Source of the DNA: Legionella nagasakiensis
Lineage (GTDB): Bacteria; Pseudomonadota; Gammaproteobacteria; Legionellales; Legionellaceae
Assembly (NCBI RefSeq): GCF_900639915.1
Contig: NZ_CAAAID010000006.1
Span: 62,001-126,000, forward strand
Reading direction: 5' to 3'
Length of the DNA: 64,000 bases
Shown: piece by piece, positions 9,499-16,916 of the stretch
Layout: each line of letters opens with the position of its first letter
How positions within the stretch are numbered: the stretch's first letter is position 1
Made by a program: the position numbers and the translations under genes
Notes under the pieces: model-generated
Told to the model about the DNA's origin: nothing
The model's input: the letters and a program-made list of their open reading frames with translations, nothing else
The model's database searches: none

Positions 9499-9941
9499 TG
9501 AATTTACGCGAATTGTATCAAGAAATCATCATCGATCATAACCGTAACCCACGCAATCATCATGAAATGGCGAATCCAACGTGCCAGGCTAAAGGGTTTA
9601 ATCCACTTTGTGGTGACAAGGTGACGGTCTATTTGACGCTTCAGGATGATGTGATTCAAGACATCAGTTTTTTAGGGTGTGGTTGTGCCATTTCTCAGGC
9701 TTCTGCTTCCCTGATGACGGAGGTGCTACGCGGCAAAACCGTGGAGGAAGCTCATGAATTATTTAGACGTTTTCATCACATGGTGACGGTAGCAGAAGAT
9801 TCGGAGCCACAATCCATGGATAAATTGACGGTATTGGCTGGCGTGCGTACGTTTCCGGCACGAGTAAAATGTGCCACGCTCGCCTGGCACACTTTGGAAA
9901 GCGCGTTGAAGCAGGAAAAAGCCACGGTGACGACGGAGTAG
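9495..9941 (+). CDS. sufU: SufU-type sulfur acceptor / scaffold protein
   Basis: A 148-residue IscU/NifU-N fold protein. The ligand set is visible: C39 and D41 in NPLCGD, C64 in GCGCAIS and C126 in RVKCATLAW. The extra segment of about 20 residues before the last cysteine (containing LFRRFHHMV) marks it as SufU rather than IscU. SufU proteins use zinc and take sulfur from SufS. No sufE or sufA is present here, so SufU is probably the SufS partner in this operon. Confidence 0.9.
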   Translation: MMNLRELYQEIIIDHNRNPRNHHEMANPTCQAKGFNPLCGDKVTVYLTLQDDVIQDISFLGCGCAISQASASLMTEVLRGKTVEEAHELFRRFHHMVTVAEDSEPQSMDKLTVLAGVRTFPARVKCATLAWHTLESALKQEKATVTTE

Positions 9942-9945
9942 CTCC

Positions 9946-10287
9946 ATGTTAGGGTTTAAAAAAAAGAAACAAGACGATAACGCACTGTTGCAAGAGGCAG
10001 TCATCGCGGCGCTTAGAACGGTTTTTGATCCTGAAATTCCAGTGAATATTTATGATTTGGGTCTGATTTACGCCATTCATATCGATGAAACGAAACAAGT
10101 TCACATTCAAATGACGCTGACCTCACCAGGATGTCCCGTTGCGCAAACCTTTCCAGGTACCGTTGAACAAGCGGTGAATCAAGTAGAAGGTGTTAAAGAG
10201 TGTACCGTTGAATTGGTGTGGGAGCCGCCTTGGACACAAGAGCGCATGAGTGAGGCAGCGCGCCTGGAATTAGGAATGTTTTATTAA
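9946..10287 (+). CDS. sufT: SufT-like Fe-S maturation protein (DUF59/MIP18)
   Basis: A 113-residue protein after a short Lys-rich start. The family pattern is clear: FDPEIPVNIYDLGLIY, MTLTSPGCP with its conserved Cys, and ELVWEPPW near the end. These proteins help deliver clusters to target enzymes. It begins five bases after sufU and ends four bases before epmA, so it belongs to the same transcript. Confidence 0.92.
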   Translation: MLGFKKKKQDDNALLQEAVIAALRTVFDPEIPVNIYDLGLIYAIHIDETKQVHIQMTLTSPGCPVAQTFPGTVEQAVNQVEGVKECTVELVWEPPWTQERMSEAARLELGMFY

Positions 10288-10290
10288 TCG

Positions 10291-11247
10291 ATGATGAACT
10301 TCAATCATTGGCGGCCTTCTGCGGCCATTGAAACTCTACGTAAACGTGCGGCTATCATCGCTAATATTCGTTCTTTTTTTAATTCACGCGGTTATTTGGA
10401 AGTGGAAACACCGGTGATGGCTCAATATGGCGTGACGGATGTTTATCTGACAAACATTCAAGCTCAATGTCGAGGAAAATCTTATTTTCTGCAAACGTCG
10501 CCGGAATATCATATGAAACGCTTGCTGGCAGCGGGCAGCGGGCCAATTTTTCAGCTGGCGCGCGTGTTTCGCGATGATGAACTGGGCCGTTGGCATAATC
10601 CAGAATTTACTTTATTGGAATGGTACCAGCTGGGTATTGATCATATTGCATTAATGGATGAAGTCGATGTTTTATTACAAGCAATCCTTGGTTGCAAGTC
10701 GATGCGTCGGCAAACGTATCAGCAGTTGTTTCTAGCGGTGTGTGGTTTCGATCCTTTTACGGCCGATTTACCTGAATTAAGGCAAGTTTTACGACGTTTT
10801 AATTTGCAAGGTGTCTTGGTGGAGGATGAGCAGGATAGGGATCAATATTTATTTTTATTGATGAGCCATGTGATTGAACCTGCGCTTGCCAGAGAGCAGG
10901 TGCCTGTTGCCGTGTATCATTTTCCACCGTCTCAGGCGGCGCTTGCTCAAATTAATCATGGTGTAGCAGAACGGTTTGAAGTGTATTTTCGCGGTGTAGA
11001 ACTGGCGAATGGGTTTCATGAATTAACCGATGCGCGCATTCAACGTGCCCGCTTAAAACGGGATGTAGAGATTCGTTGTGCACAAGGATTAACGGGTAGT
11101 CAGCCAGACGAATATTTTCTGCAAGCATTAGAACACGGCTTGCCTGCCTGCAGTGGAGTGGCGTTAGGGATTGACCGTCTGCTGGCATTAGCTCTTGAGC
11201 AGCCCGCCATTGCCAAGGTGATTGCATTTGATTTTTTCAATGCTTAA
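10291..11247 (+). CDS. epmA: EF-P (beta)-lysine ligase EpmA
   Basis: A 318-residue class II aminoacyl-tRNA-synthetase-like enzyme without the tRNA-binding N-terminal domain, the usual EpmA length. Motif 2 is seen in RVFRDDELGRWHNPEFTLLEW and motif 3 in SGVALGIDRLLAL. It attaches lysine or beta-lysine to elongation factor P, which helps ribosomes pass proline stretches. It lies four bases after sufT and may be co-transcribed with the SUF genes, although the functions are unrelated. Confidence 0.95.
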   Translation: MMNFNHWRPSAAIETLRKRAAIIANIRSFFNSRGYLEVETPVMAQYGVTDVYLTNIQAQCRGKSYFLQTSPEYHMKRLLAAGSGPIFQLARVFRDDELGRWHNPEFTLLEWYQLGIDHIALMDEVDVLLQAILGCKSMRRQTYQQLFLAVCGFDPFTADLPELRQVLRRFNLQGVLVEDEQDRDQYLFLLMSHVIEPALAREQVPVAVYHFPPSQAALAQINHGVAERFEVYFRGVELANGFHELTDARIQRARLKRDVEIRCAQGLTGSQPDEYFLQALEHGLPACSGVALGIDRLLALALEQPAIAKVIAFDFFNA

Positions 11248-11292
11248 GAGCAGTTAATAAGCTCTAACGTTACTTGACGGCATGATATAAAA

Positions 11293-11502
11293 TCATGAAG
11301 GACGACGAGTACTACCCCTGATACAATCGCCTACATCGGGCTCTGCTTCAATTAAATTATCTGCCCCTGTAACAGGCTCGTGAGGTTGATCTGTATCTTG
11401 TTGTACTTGACTTCCCTTGGCTTTTTTTTTCCTTGCTGCCTCCAACGCTTTGCGGGAAGTATCAAGAAAAGACCAAGACTCAGGATTAGGTTTTTTGTCC
11501 AT
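11293..11502 (-). CDS. Small hypothetical polar protein
   Basis: A 69-residue Lys/Glu/Asp-rich protein without signal peptide or membrane span. The strong AGGAGAAAAA directly before the ATG supports a real gene. It contains a short basic helix (KALEAARKKKAKG) followed by an acidic tail. It is convergent with epmA. Function unknown; a small DNA- or protein-binding peptide is possible but unproven. Confidence 0.55.
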   Translation of the reverse strand: MDKKPNPESWSFLDTSRKALEAARKKKAKGSQVQQDTDQPHEPVTGADNLIEAEPDVGDCIRGSTRRPS

Positions 11503-11601
11503 TTTTTCTCCTTTTGTAAACGTTTATTCTACCATTAAAATAGGCAAAGTAACATTAAGTTCTCTCTTACCCATTTATACTTTTCTATTCTAACAGGATC
11601 A

Positions 11602-13089
11602 TTAAGAACTTAGACCCATCGTTGTTCCCGGCCCAGGACTCTCTTCCACTAAATTTTCTGGGAGACAGTGTGTTAAATCAAGGGTAAACCCTTTCTCTAA
11701 TAATGGAGCAAAATAGTCCGTTGTCCTGCGAATATCTGCGCCCATATAGAGTGTTTCAATACTATCGGCTTTGGGATTAATGGTTTCCTTTTTAATCCAA
11801 TTTTGCAAATCTTTCTCATTGTAAATGGTGATTACTCTATTGCGCATATTAATGGAAGCAAACATGCGCAAATCTGCAGAATTATTATCATACATTGCCA
11901 CACTGGTGTTGCTGCCAATCAGTTCATCTTGATTTAATGATTTGATAAATTCGCCAGGCACTGCTTGATGAGAGCCTAGCAAACCCTCGGTATGTTCAAA
12001 TCGGTTGGTTCTTTCTCCGCGGTGATACGCTCGTTCTATGGCCGTAGCCGCGTCGGTTGATACCGCCGCAATAATTAATTCTCCATAGCGCAGACTTGCT
12101 TCTTTTAGCTCATCGGGTTTTAATTTTGTTTGATCATGCATAAAATGAGGATAACGCGCGGTTTCTTGACCTCGTTGCGCAATGATTGTCATAACTCTTT
12201 CTTTTACTGCCAGGGCTTCTTCATACGTGTATTGAGAGTAGCGTTTGCTGTCACGCTCAGGATTTAATAAAAAAGGTTTAATTCTATCGGCATTATGATG
12301 GACAAGTTCGTTCCAGGTAATACTTTTAGGGGTGCGTCTTCTGAGCGACTCTTCAATATTTCGCAGGCACGTGCCTTTTCCTGAAGCAACACCACCGGTT
12401 GTAAAAATGGCGATGCCTTCTTCTCTGGGAACATAAGGTAATCGCTCAAGAGCACCTGCCGAGCAATGTCGTTCAATATGATCACGCACCACTGTGCCTA
12501 TATGTTCTTGTGAACGTTTTGTATAAATCAAGGCTATCCAGCGTTGTAAGCAGACGGTTTGCAATAATTCCCGGTTCTCAGCGTAAGGTGATTGGGTTGC
12601 AATCTCATCATAGAGTTGCCGCATGGTGTGTCGTTCACTTTCAGAAAAAGGTGAATCATCGAGGTTTTCACCTCGGGCTAATGCAGTAAAAAAATCAGGC
12701 AACTGTGTTGACAAGCTCGCGTATAATTCTGTGCAAAAGGTTTGTAGAGCGATTGAATCACCGGAACGGAGTGACTCTTTTACCAACTCAAAGGCTCTAC
12801 GAAAGGTACCTTCTTCATCGTCCGTCGCCACATCGAGTTTTACACCGGCTTGTAATTGCGCGAGGATTTCATTGTCAATCAGTCGTTCCGGCTGCAAACA
12901 GACCAAACTCCTGACAAATTCTTTCGGATAAGCATCCATGCATGCTTTCAAGACCATGAGGCCATGCTCATCATGGGTGTTTATTGAATTGGAAAGAATA
13001 GTAAAATCTGTCTCTTTAATTTTTTTTCTTTTAGTAATTTTGGCTTTTAAGTCTTTTGTTCGTACAAAAAAAGCAAATGGATTCGGCAT
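11602..13089 (-). CDS. Zeta-toxin-like P-loop protein, effector candidate
   Basis: A 495-residue protein. The N-terminal 220 residues are helical and unrecognised. Residues 232-240 form a Walker A motif (GGVASGKGT) preceded by a strand (GIAIFT), and the following 200 residues, with conserved Asp, Arg and His and the segment AYHRGERTNRFEHTEG, resemble zeta-toxin / UDP-N-acetylglucosamine-kinase-like folds. No antitoxin gene is adjacent, and the long N-terminal part differs from simple zeta toxins. The Legionella setting and the Glu-containing C-terminus (ENLVEESPGPG) suggest a translocated kinase-like protein. No good ribosome site is seen at the ATG. Confidence 0.75.
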   Translation of the reverse strand: MPNPFAFFVRTKDLKAKITKRKKIKETDFTILSNSINTHDEHGLMVLKACMDAYPKEFVRSLVCLQPERLIDNEILAQLQAGVKLDVATDDEEGTFRRAFELVKESLRSGDSIALQTFCTELYASLSTQLPDFFTALARGENLDDSPFSESERHTMRQLYDEIATQSPYAENRELLQTVCLQRWIALIYTKRSQEHIGTVVRDHIERHCSAGALERLPYVPREEGIAIFTTGGVASGKGTCLRNIEESLRRRTPKSITWNELVHHNADRIKPFLLNPERDSKRYSQYTYEEALAVKERVMTIIAQRGQETARYPHFMHDQTKLKPDELKEASLRYGELIIAAVSTDAATAIERAYHRGERTNRFEHTEGLLGSHQAVPGEFIKSLNQDELIGSNTSVAMYDNNSADLRMFASINMRNRVITIYNEKDLQNWIKKETINPKADSIETLYMGADIRRTTDYFAPLLEKGFTLDLTHCLPENLVEESPGPGTTMGLSS

Positions 13090-13296
13090 GATGGCACACT
13101 ATTTTTGTATATATTTTGATATAATAGTACACAAAAAATACATAAACAACGTTGCCGCACTTCGTAACAGAATTGGTATGGTTTGGAGCCATCCATCAAA
13201 TGCATGGTCGTTGCTTGTTATGATGTTCAATTAATATTGAAATTGTACAAATGAATATCTATAATGCGGGCCTTTAAAACATTCCGGAGGAATCCT

Positions 13297-14004
13297 GTGC
13301 CTGCTTTTTTCCAAAAACCTTCCAATGCGTTATTTGAGCATGCGGCTACTTTGTCTGATTATCAGGGAAAGGTGCCATTTAATCCCGATGACCCACAGCA
13401 CACCACGTTATTAACCGATTGCTCTCGCTCGGTGCGGGAAAAGTTACATGGTTTGCAAACGATTGATAAGAAAATCGTCATTGGATTTTCATTAGGTGTG
13501 TTGGCTTTTGGCTTGTCCTGGATTTTACCGCTGAGTATTGTTGCAGCGGGTGCTTTTGCCTATGCGGCTTATCAATGGGGACGTAGGCAACAAGCTTATG
13601 CGGACTATACGCAGGCGCTTGAAAATTTGGTTAAATGTTGCATCTGGACGTTAGGGGACGTTAAACAGGAACGCGTGATTGATCATCCTGCTGTGAAAGA
13701 AATGATTGATACGTTAGCGCCAGTGACCAGCGCCCAGCAATTACGAGATTTCATTGATGACCGCGTAGAAGATGGCTTCGTTGAACGTGCGGAGGAAACG
13801 AAAAGAAATACAGAACTGTTGGATCAGCACTTAAATCAAGAACAAGCCGATCTTTATTACAAAATATATGGTTATCAACAGGGTGGTGTTTTAGCCATCC
13901 TGAAAGGAATAGGATATGCCATTAAAAATGGCTTTAAGACACTCAAAGAAGCGTGCTTTAGCTCTTCTCAAGAAGAATCGCGCGCATCCTCACCTGTGAT
14001 GTGA
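13297..14004 (+). CDS. Hypothetical protein with membrane hairpin, effector candidate
   Basis: GTG at 13297 is preferred because CCGGAGG stands six bases before it; an in-frame ATG at 13264 has no ribosome site. The product has 235 residues. Two adjoining hydrophobic segments (about residues 48-80) form a hairpin, followed by a helical domain and a Ser/Glu-rich tail (SSSQEESRASSPVM) like the E-block signals of Dot/Icm substrates. It is divergent from the zeta-like gene. Function unknown. Confidence 0.68.
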   Translation: MPAFFQKPSNALFEHAATLSDYQGKVPFNPDDPQHTTLLTDCSRSVREKLHGLQTIDKKIVIGFSLGVLAFGLSWILPLSIVAAGAFAYAAYQWGRRQQAYADYTQALENLVKCCIWTLGDVKQERVIDHPAVKEMIDTLAPVTSAQQLRDFIDDRVEDGFVERAEETKRNTELLDQHLNQEQADLYYKIYGYQQGGVLAILKGIGYAIKNGFKTLKEACFSSSQEESRASSPVM

Positions 14005-14016
14005 ATGTTGCAGCGA

Positions 14017-14044
14017 TAGGGGGTGATGTGTTCGCAACCCCCTA
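14017..14044 (+). terminator. GC-rich hairpin after the membrane-hairpin gene
   Basis: TAGGGGGT and ACCCCCTA form a perfect 8-base stem with a 12-base loop, just after the stop codon at 14004. There is no T-run, so intrinsic termination is only probable. Confidence 0.5.
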
Positions 14045-14147
14045 GCGTTCAAGCCATTGGTAGCGCTTGATAAACCTCTGTCATGTTTTGAGAAAAAGGG
14101 ATTCATCGGCTATTATTTATGCATCGTTCTCATTTCACAGAAAAGCT

Positions 14148-15131
14148 ATGCGCCCCCTTCCTTTTAAACCGCCTATTTTGGTGAGAAATAAGCACCTGCA
14201 GACAATCATCAGTTCAAAAAAAAGCCCAATTATTGGGGGCATGGTCAACCATGAGCAACTCATTGATATCAAGGTACATACCGATGAAATGGTGCATTTG
14301 ACTGGTTATTATTCATCACAAAATGAGAAACAGGCGAAAGGATTGGTGATTCTTCTACATGGCTGGCTTGGTTGTGATAAGTCGACTTACATGTTGGCCA
14401 GAGGGGAGCGGCTTTATCAGGAAGGCTATGATGTTTTTCGCTTGAATATGCGCGATCATGGTTCAACCGTTGCGCTCAACAAAGGACTCTTTCATGGTTG
14501 TCGATTAAATGAAGTGTTCCAGGCCATTAAAAAAATAGCCGAGTTAAAGCCGGATTTACCGCTTTATTTGGTAGGTTTTTCCATGGGTGGCAGTTTTGCT
14601 TTGAGAGTTGGATGGCAACAAAGTATCGAAGCGTTACCCATTAAAAATTTAAAAAAAATCGTTGCCATTTGTCCATCGGTTAATCCTGCACAGGTGACGG
14701 ATGCGATTGATAAATCCATCCTTTACCGATCGTATTTTTGTAATAAATGGAAAGCTAATCTTCTTGAAAAGCAAAAACATTTTCCTGAACTTTATGATTT
14801 TAATTCCCTATTCTCCTTAAAAAGTTGTAAGCAAATCACCGAAGCCTTGATTAAACAATATTCGGAATACCCGGATTTAGAGGCTTATTTCGCAGAGTAC
14901 CATTTTTCTCAAGAAAAACTTAAAGCCGTGTGTGTGCCCATGACTGTTTTGGCCGCGGCCGATGATCCCGTCATTCCCATCGAAGGCTTTCAGGAACTAA
15001 AACAGATCAATCCTTTCTTTGATTTAAACATCACGCATTATGGCGGTCATGTTGGCTACATTAATGCATTATCAGGAAGCTCCTGGCTTGATATGGTTTT
15101 ACCCTCCTTACTCTCAGATAAGCCCTTGTAG
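14148..15131 (+). CDS. YheT-like alpha/beta hydrolase
   Basis: ATG at 14148 (MRPLPFKPPILVRNKHLQTI) matches the usual YheT-family start, so the ATG at 14067 is probably not used. The 327-residue enzyme shows the oxyanion-hole region LLHGWLG, the nucleophile elbow GFSMGG, the acid in AADDPVIP and the His in GGHVGY. The substrate is unknown; relatives are esterase-like and soluble. Read alone, with REP elements downstream. Confidence 0.85.
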   Translation: MRPLPFKPPILVRNKHLQTIISSKKSPIIGGMVNHEQLIDIKVHTDEMVHLTGYYSSQNEKQAKGLVILLHGWLGCDKSTYMLARGERLYQEGYDVFRLNMRDHGSTVALNKGLFHGCRLNEVFQAIKKIAELKPDLPLYLVGFSMGGSFALRVGWQQSIEALPIKNLKKIVAICPSVNPAQVTDAIDKSILYRSYFCNKWKANLLEKQKHFPELYDFNSLFSLKSCKQITEALIKQYSEYPDLEAYFAEYHFSQEKLKAVCVPMTVLAAADDPVIPIEGFQELKQINPFFDLNITHYGGHVGYINALSGSSWLDMVLPSLLSDKPL

Positions 15132-15150
15132 GTTTTGCCTGGGCATTAAG

Positions 15151-15221
15151 CCTGGATATTGCTTCGCACTATCCAGGTTTTTGTATGATTTCCCGGATAC
15201 CGCTTGCGCTATCCAAACTAC
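15151..15221 (-). repeat. Tandem pair of REP-like palindromes
   Basis: The first palindrome (15151-15177) has CCTGGATA and TATCCAGG arms. The second (15192-15221) is degraded and ends in CTAC, the complement of the GTAG head. The pair lies between convergent genes. Confidence 0.65.
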
Positions 15222-15229
15222 GAATGAGG

Positions 15230-16663
15230 TCATGCCAAACTGACATTAGTTAACTTTTTTTTTAAACGCTTGCTTACCCGCGATTTACGCAAGTAGAGCA
15301 AAAAGGCTGGAAACAACATGAGCAAGATACCTGTGGTAAAAACAAGGCGAAAATGATGGGCACCGCCAACGTCCATGCTGTTTTCCGGCGGGAAAAAACC
15401 TACTATCAAGGTGATGATGCAGCCAAAAATACCCAAGAGACAGGTAAAATAATAACCGAAGCGGCCACCTGGAATGGAGAAAGGGCGTAGTTTAGCGGCA
15501 AACTTGCCTTTAAGATGAATGGCCGCCAGAAACATCATCACATACATGAGAATGTAAAGCTCTGTGCTTAAGGCAGTGAATAGCCAATAGATGGCATTTA
15601 CAGTAGGAAACAGTAGAAAGCCGCTGCACAATAGAGTTACAAGTACGGCTTGCAAAAGTAAAATCCTTGAGGCAATGCCATGCTGATTCAGGCGATAAAG
15701 CCAATGGGGCAGGAAGCCGTGATCGGCTGCGAGTAGCAACCCTTTGGCCGGTGAAATGATCCAGTTGACCATGCTGCCAAGACTGCCAAGTAAAAGTAAA
15801 ACGACCATGACTGGCATTAACGCTGATAAATGATATGCGGCAAAAAAGTTAGTAAATGCTTGCATGACCCCATGCACCAAGCTAATTTTTTCCTGCGGCA
15901 GAACAAAGGCGATGGCCAGCGAACCAAAGATCATTGTCGTTAAAATGAGCAACACGGAAAAATACATGGCGCGGGGAAAATTGCGTTGCGGATTGTGTAC
16001 ATTGCGCACATGCACAGCTGCCAGCTCCATGCCAAGAAAGGAGGTCATGATGGCGGTCAATGATATCCAGGACTGCGTGTCTGCCCAGTGTGGAATCAGG
16101 GTATGCCAGTTTAAATGAATAGCCAGCGGGTTGCCTTTGATAAGCCATATCAGTGCTAATAAAATGATGAATCCCATGGGGATAATCATGCCGACAATGG
16201 CACAAAAACTTGCAAATGCGGCAGAAGCTCGTAAACCGGCAAGCCCGAGCAGCGTGAGTGACCAGAACGTGATAAGAATCACGCTAATTAAGTAATATTT
16301 GTTTTGCGCGAGCTCAGGATTGATTACATAGGCCAAGGTTCCTGCAATAAACGACAAAATAGTAGGATACCAAACCATGGTATTAATCCATTGCAGCCAA
16401 ATAGTAAAAAATGCCCAGTTTTCACCAAAGGCATGCCGAACCCAGCTGTATACGCCGCCTTCTTCTTCTGACCAGGTAGAGGATAATTCAGCTGAAACCA
16501 GAGCAACGGGAATCAGAAAAACAATGGCTGAGAAAATAAAGAAAAAAATAAGGGAGGAGCCAAAAAGCGCCGTGGCTGGCAAATTGCGAATGCTATCAAT
16601 AGCGCCAGTAATTAATAATACCAATGCAAAGACAGAAATTTTTTCAGAAGACCAGGCTTTCAT
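15230..16663 (-). CDS. APC-family amino acid permease or antiporter
   Basis: ATG at 16663 is chosen (AAGG ten bases upstream); an in-frame TTG at 16672 is too close to that site. The 477-residue inner-membrane protein has about 12 hydrophobic helices. Hallmarks are an early unwound-helix region (LITGAIDSIRNLPA) and EEEGGVYSWVRHAFG, a segment shared by the APC superfamily and close to the GadC-like branch. It probably exchanges or imports amino acids, the main carbon source of Legionella. Its exact substrate cannot be read. Confidence 0.85.
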   Translation of the reverse strand: MKAWSSEKISVFALVLLITGAIDSIRNLPATALFGSSLIFFFIFSAIVFLIPVALVSAELSSTWSEEEGGVYSWVRHAFGENWAFFTIWLQWINTMVWYPTILSFIAGTLAYVINPELAQNKYYLISVILITFWSLTLLGLAGLRASAAFASFCAIVGMIIPMGFIILLALIWLIKGNPLAIHLNWHTLIPHWADTQSWISLTAIMTSFLGMELAAVHVRNVHNPQRNFPRAMYFSVLLILTTMIFGSLAIAFVLPQEKISLVHGVMQAFTNFFAAYHLSALMPVMVVLLLLGSLGSMVNWIISPAKGLLLAADHGFLPHWLYRLNQHGIASRILLLQAVLVTLLCSGFLLFPTVNAIYWLFTALSTELYILMYVMMFLAAIHLKGKFAAKLRPFSIPGGRFGYYFTCLLGIFGCIITLIVGFFPPENSMDVGGAHHFRLVFTTGILLMLFPAFLLYLRKSRVSKRLKKKLTNVSLA

Positions 16664-16848
16664 CAATAGCAAACCTTAGTTGGTAAAAATATAAAAACGT
16701 TTGAATGCTTGTGCTGACATTTTTTCTGCAAGCGCCAAACTGAACAGTATGAGTAACGAAGCACAGAAAATCAATGCATTTCCGCTGTCGTCCATGAAGG
16801 CCCTTACGTCAAAAATGTTAACTCATCCCTTTGAATCTTTTAACCATT

Positions 16849-16870
16849 CCTCCCTTTATTTAAAGGGAGG
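16849..16870. repeat. CTCCC/GGGAG hairpin repeat
   Basis: CCTCCCTTTA and TAAAGGGAGG form a perfect hairpin, followed by a second GGGAGG. It belongs to the family also seen at 26.8, 29.7, 38.0, 41.9 and 58.6 kb. Nothing else is seen between 16664 and 16916. Confidence 0.6.
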
Positions 16871-16916
16871 TTGGGAGGGATTTTTCCCTTAAAGGGCAGA
16901 ATAGTCAAGTCATGAA

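Noticed and set aside
11248-11265. AGAGC ... GCTCT hairpin after epmA as a terminator
   Set aside because: Stem of only five bases and no T-run.
13087-14004. Zeta-like gene plus divergent membrane gene as a toxin-antitoxin pair
   Set aside because: The genes are divergent, and the second product is a membrane protein unlike epsilon antitoxins.
16701-16892. 63-codon frame upstream of the permease
   Set aside because: No ribosome site, and it runs through a CTCCC/GGGAG repeat.
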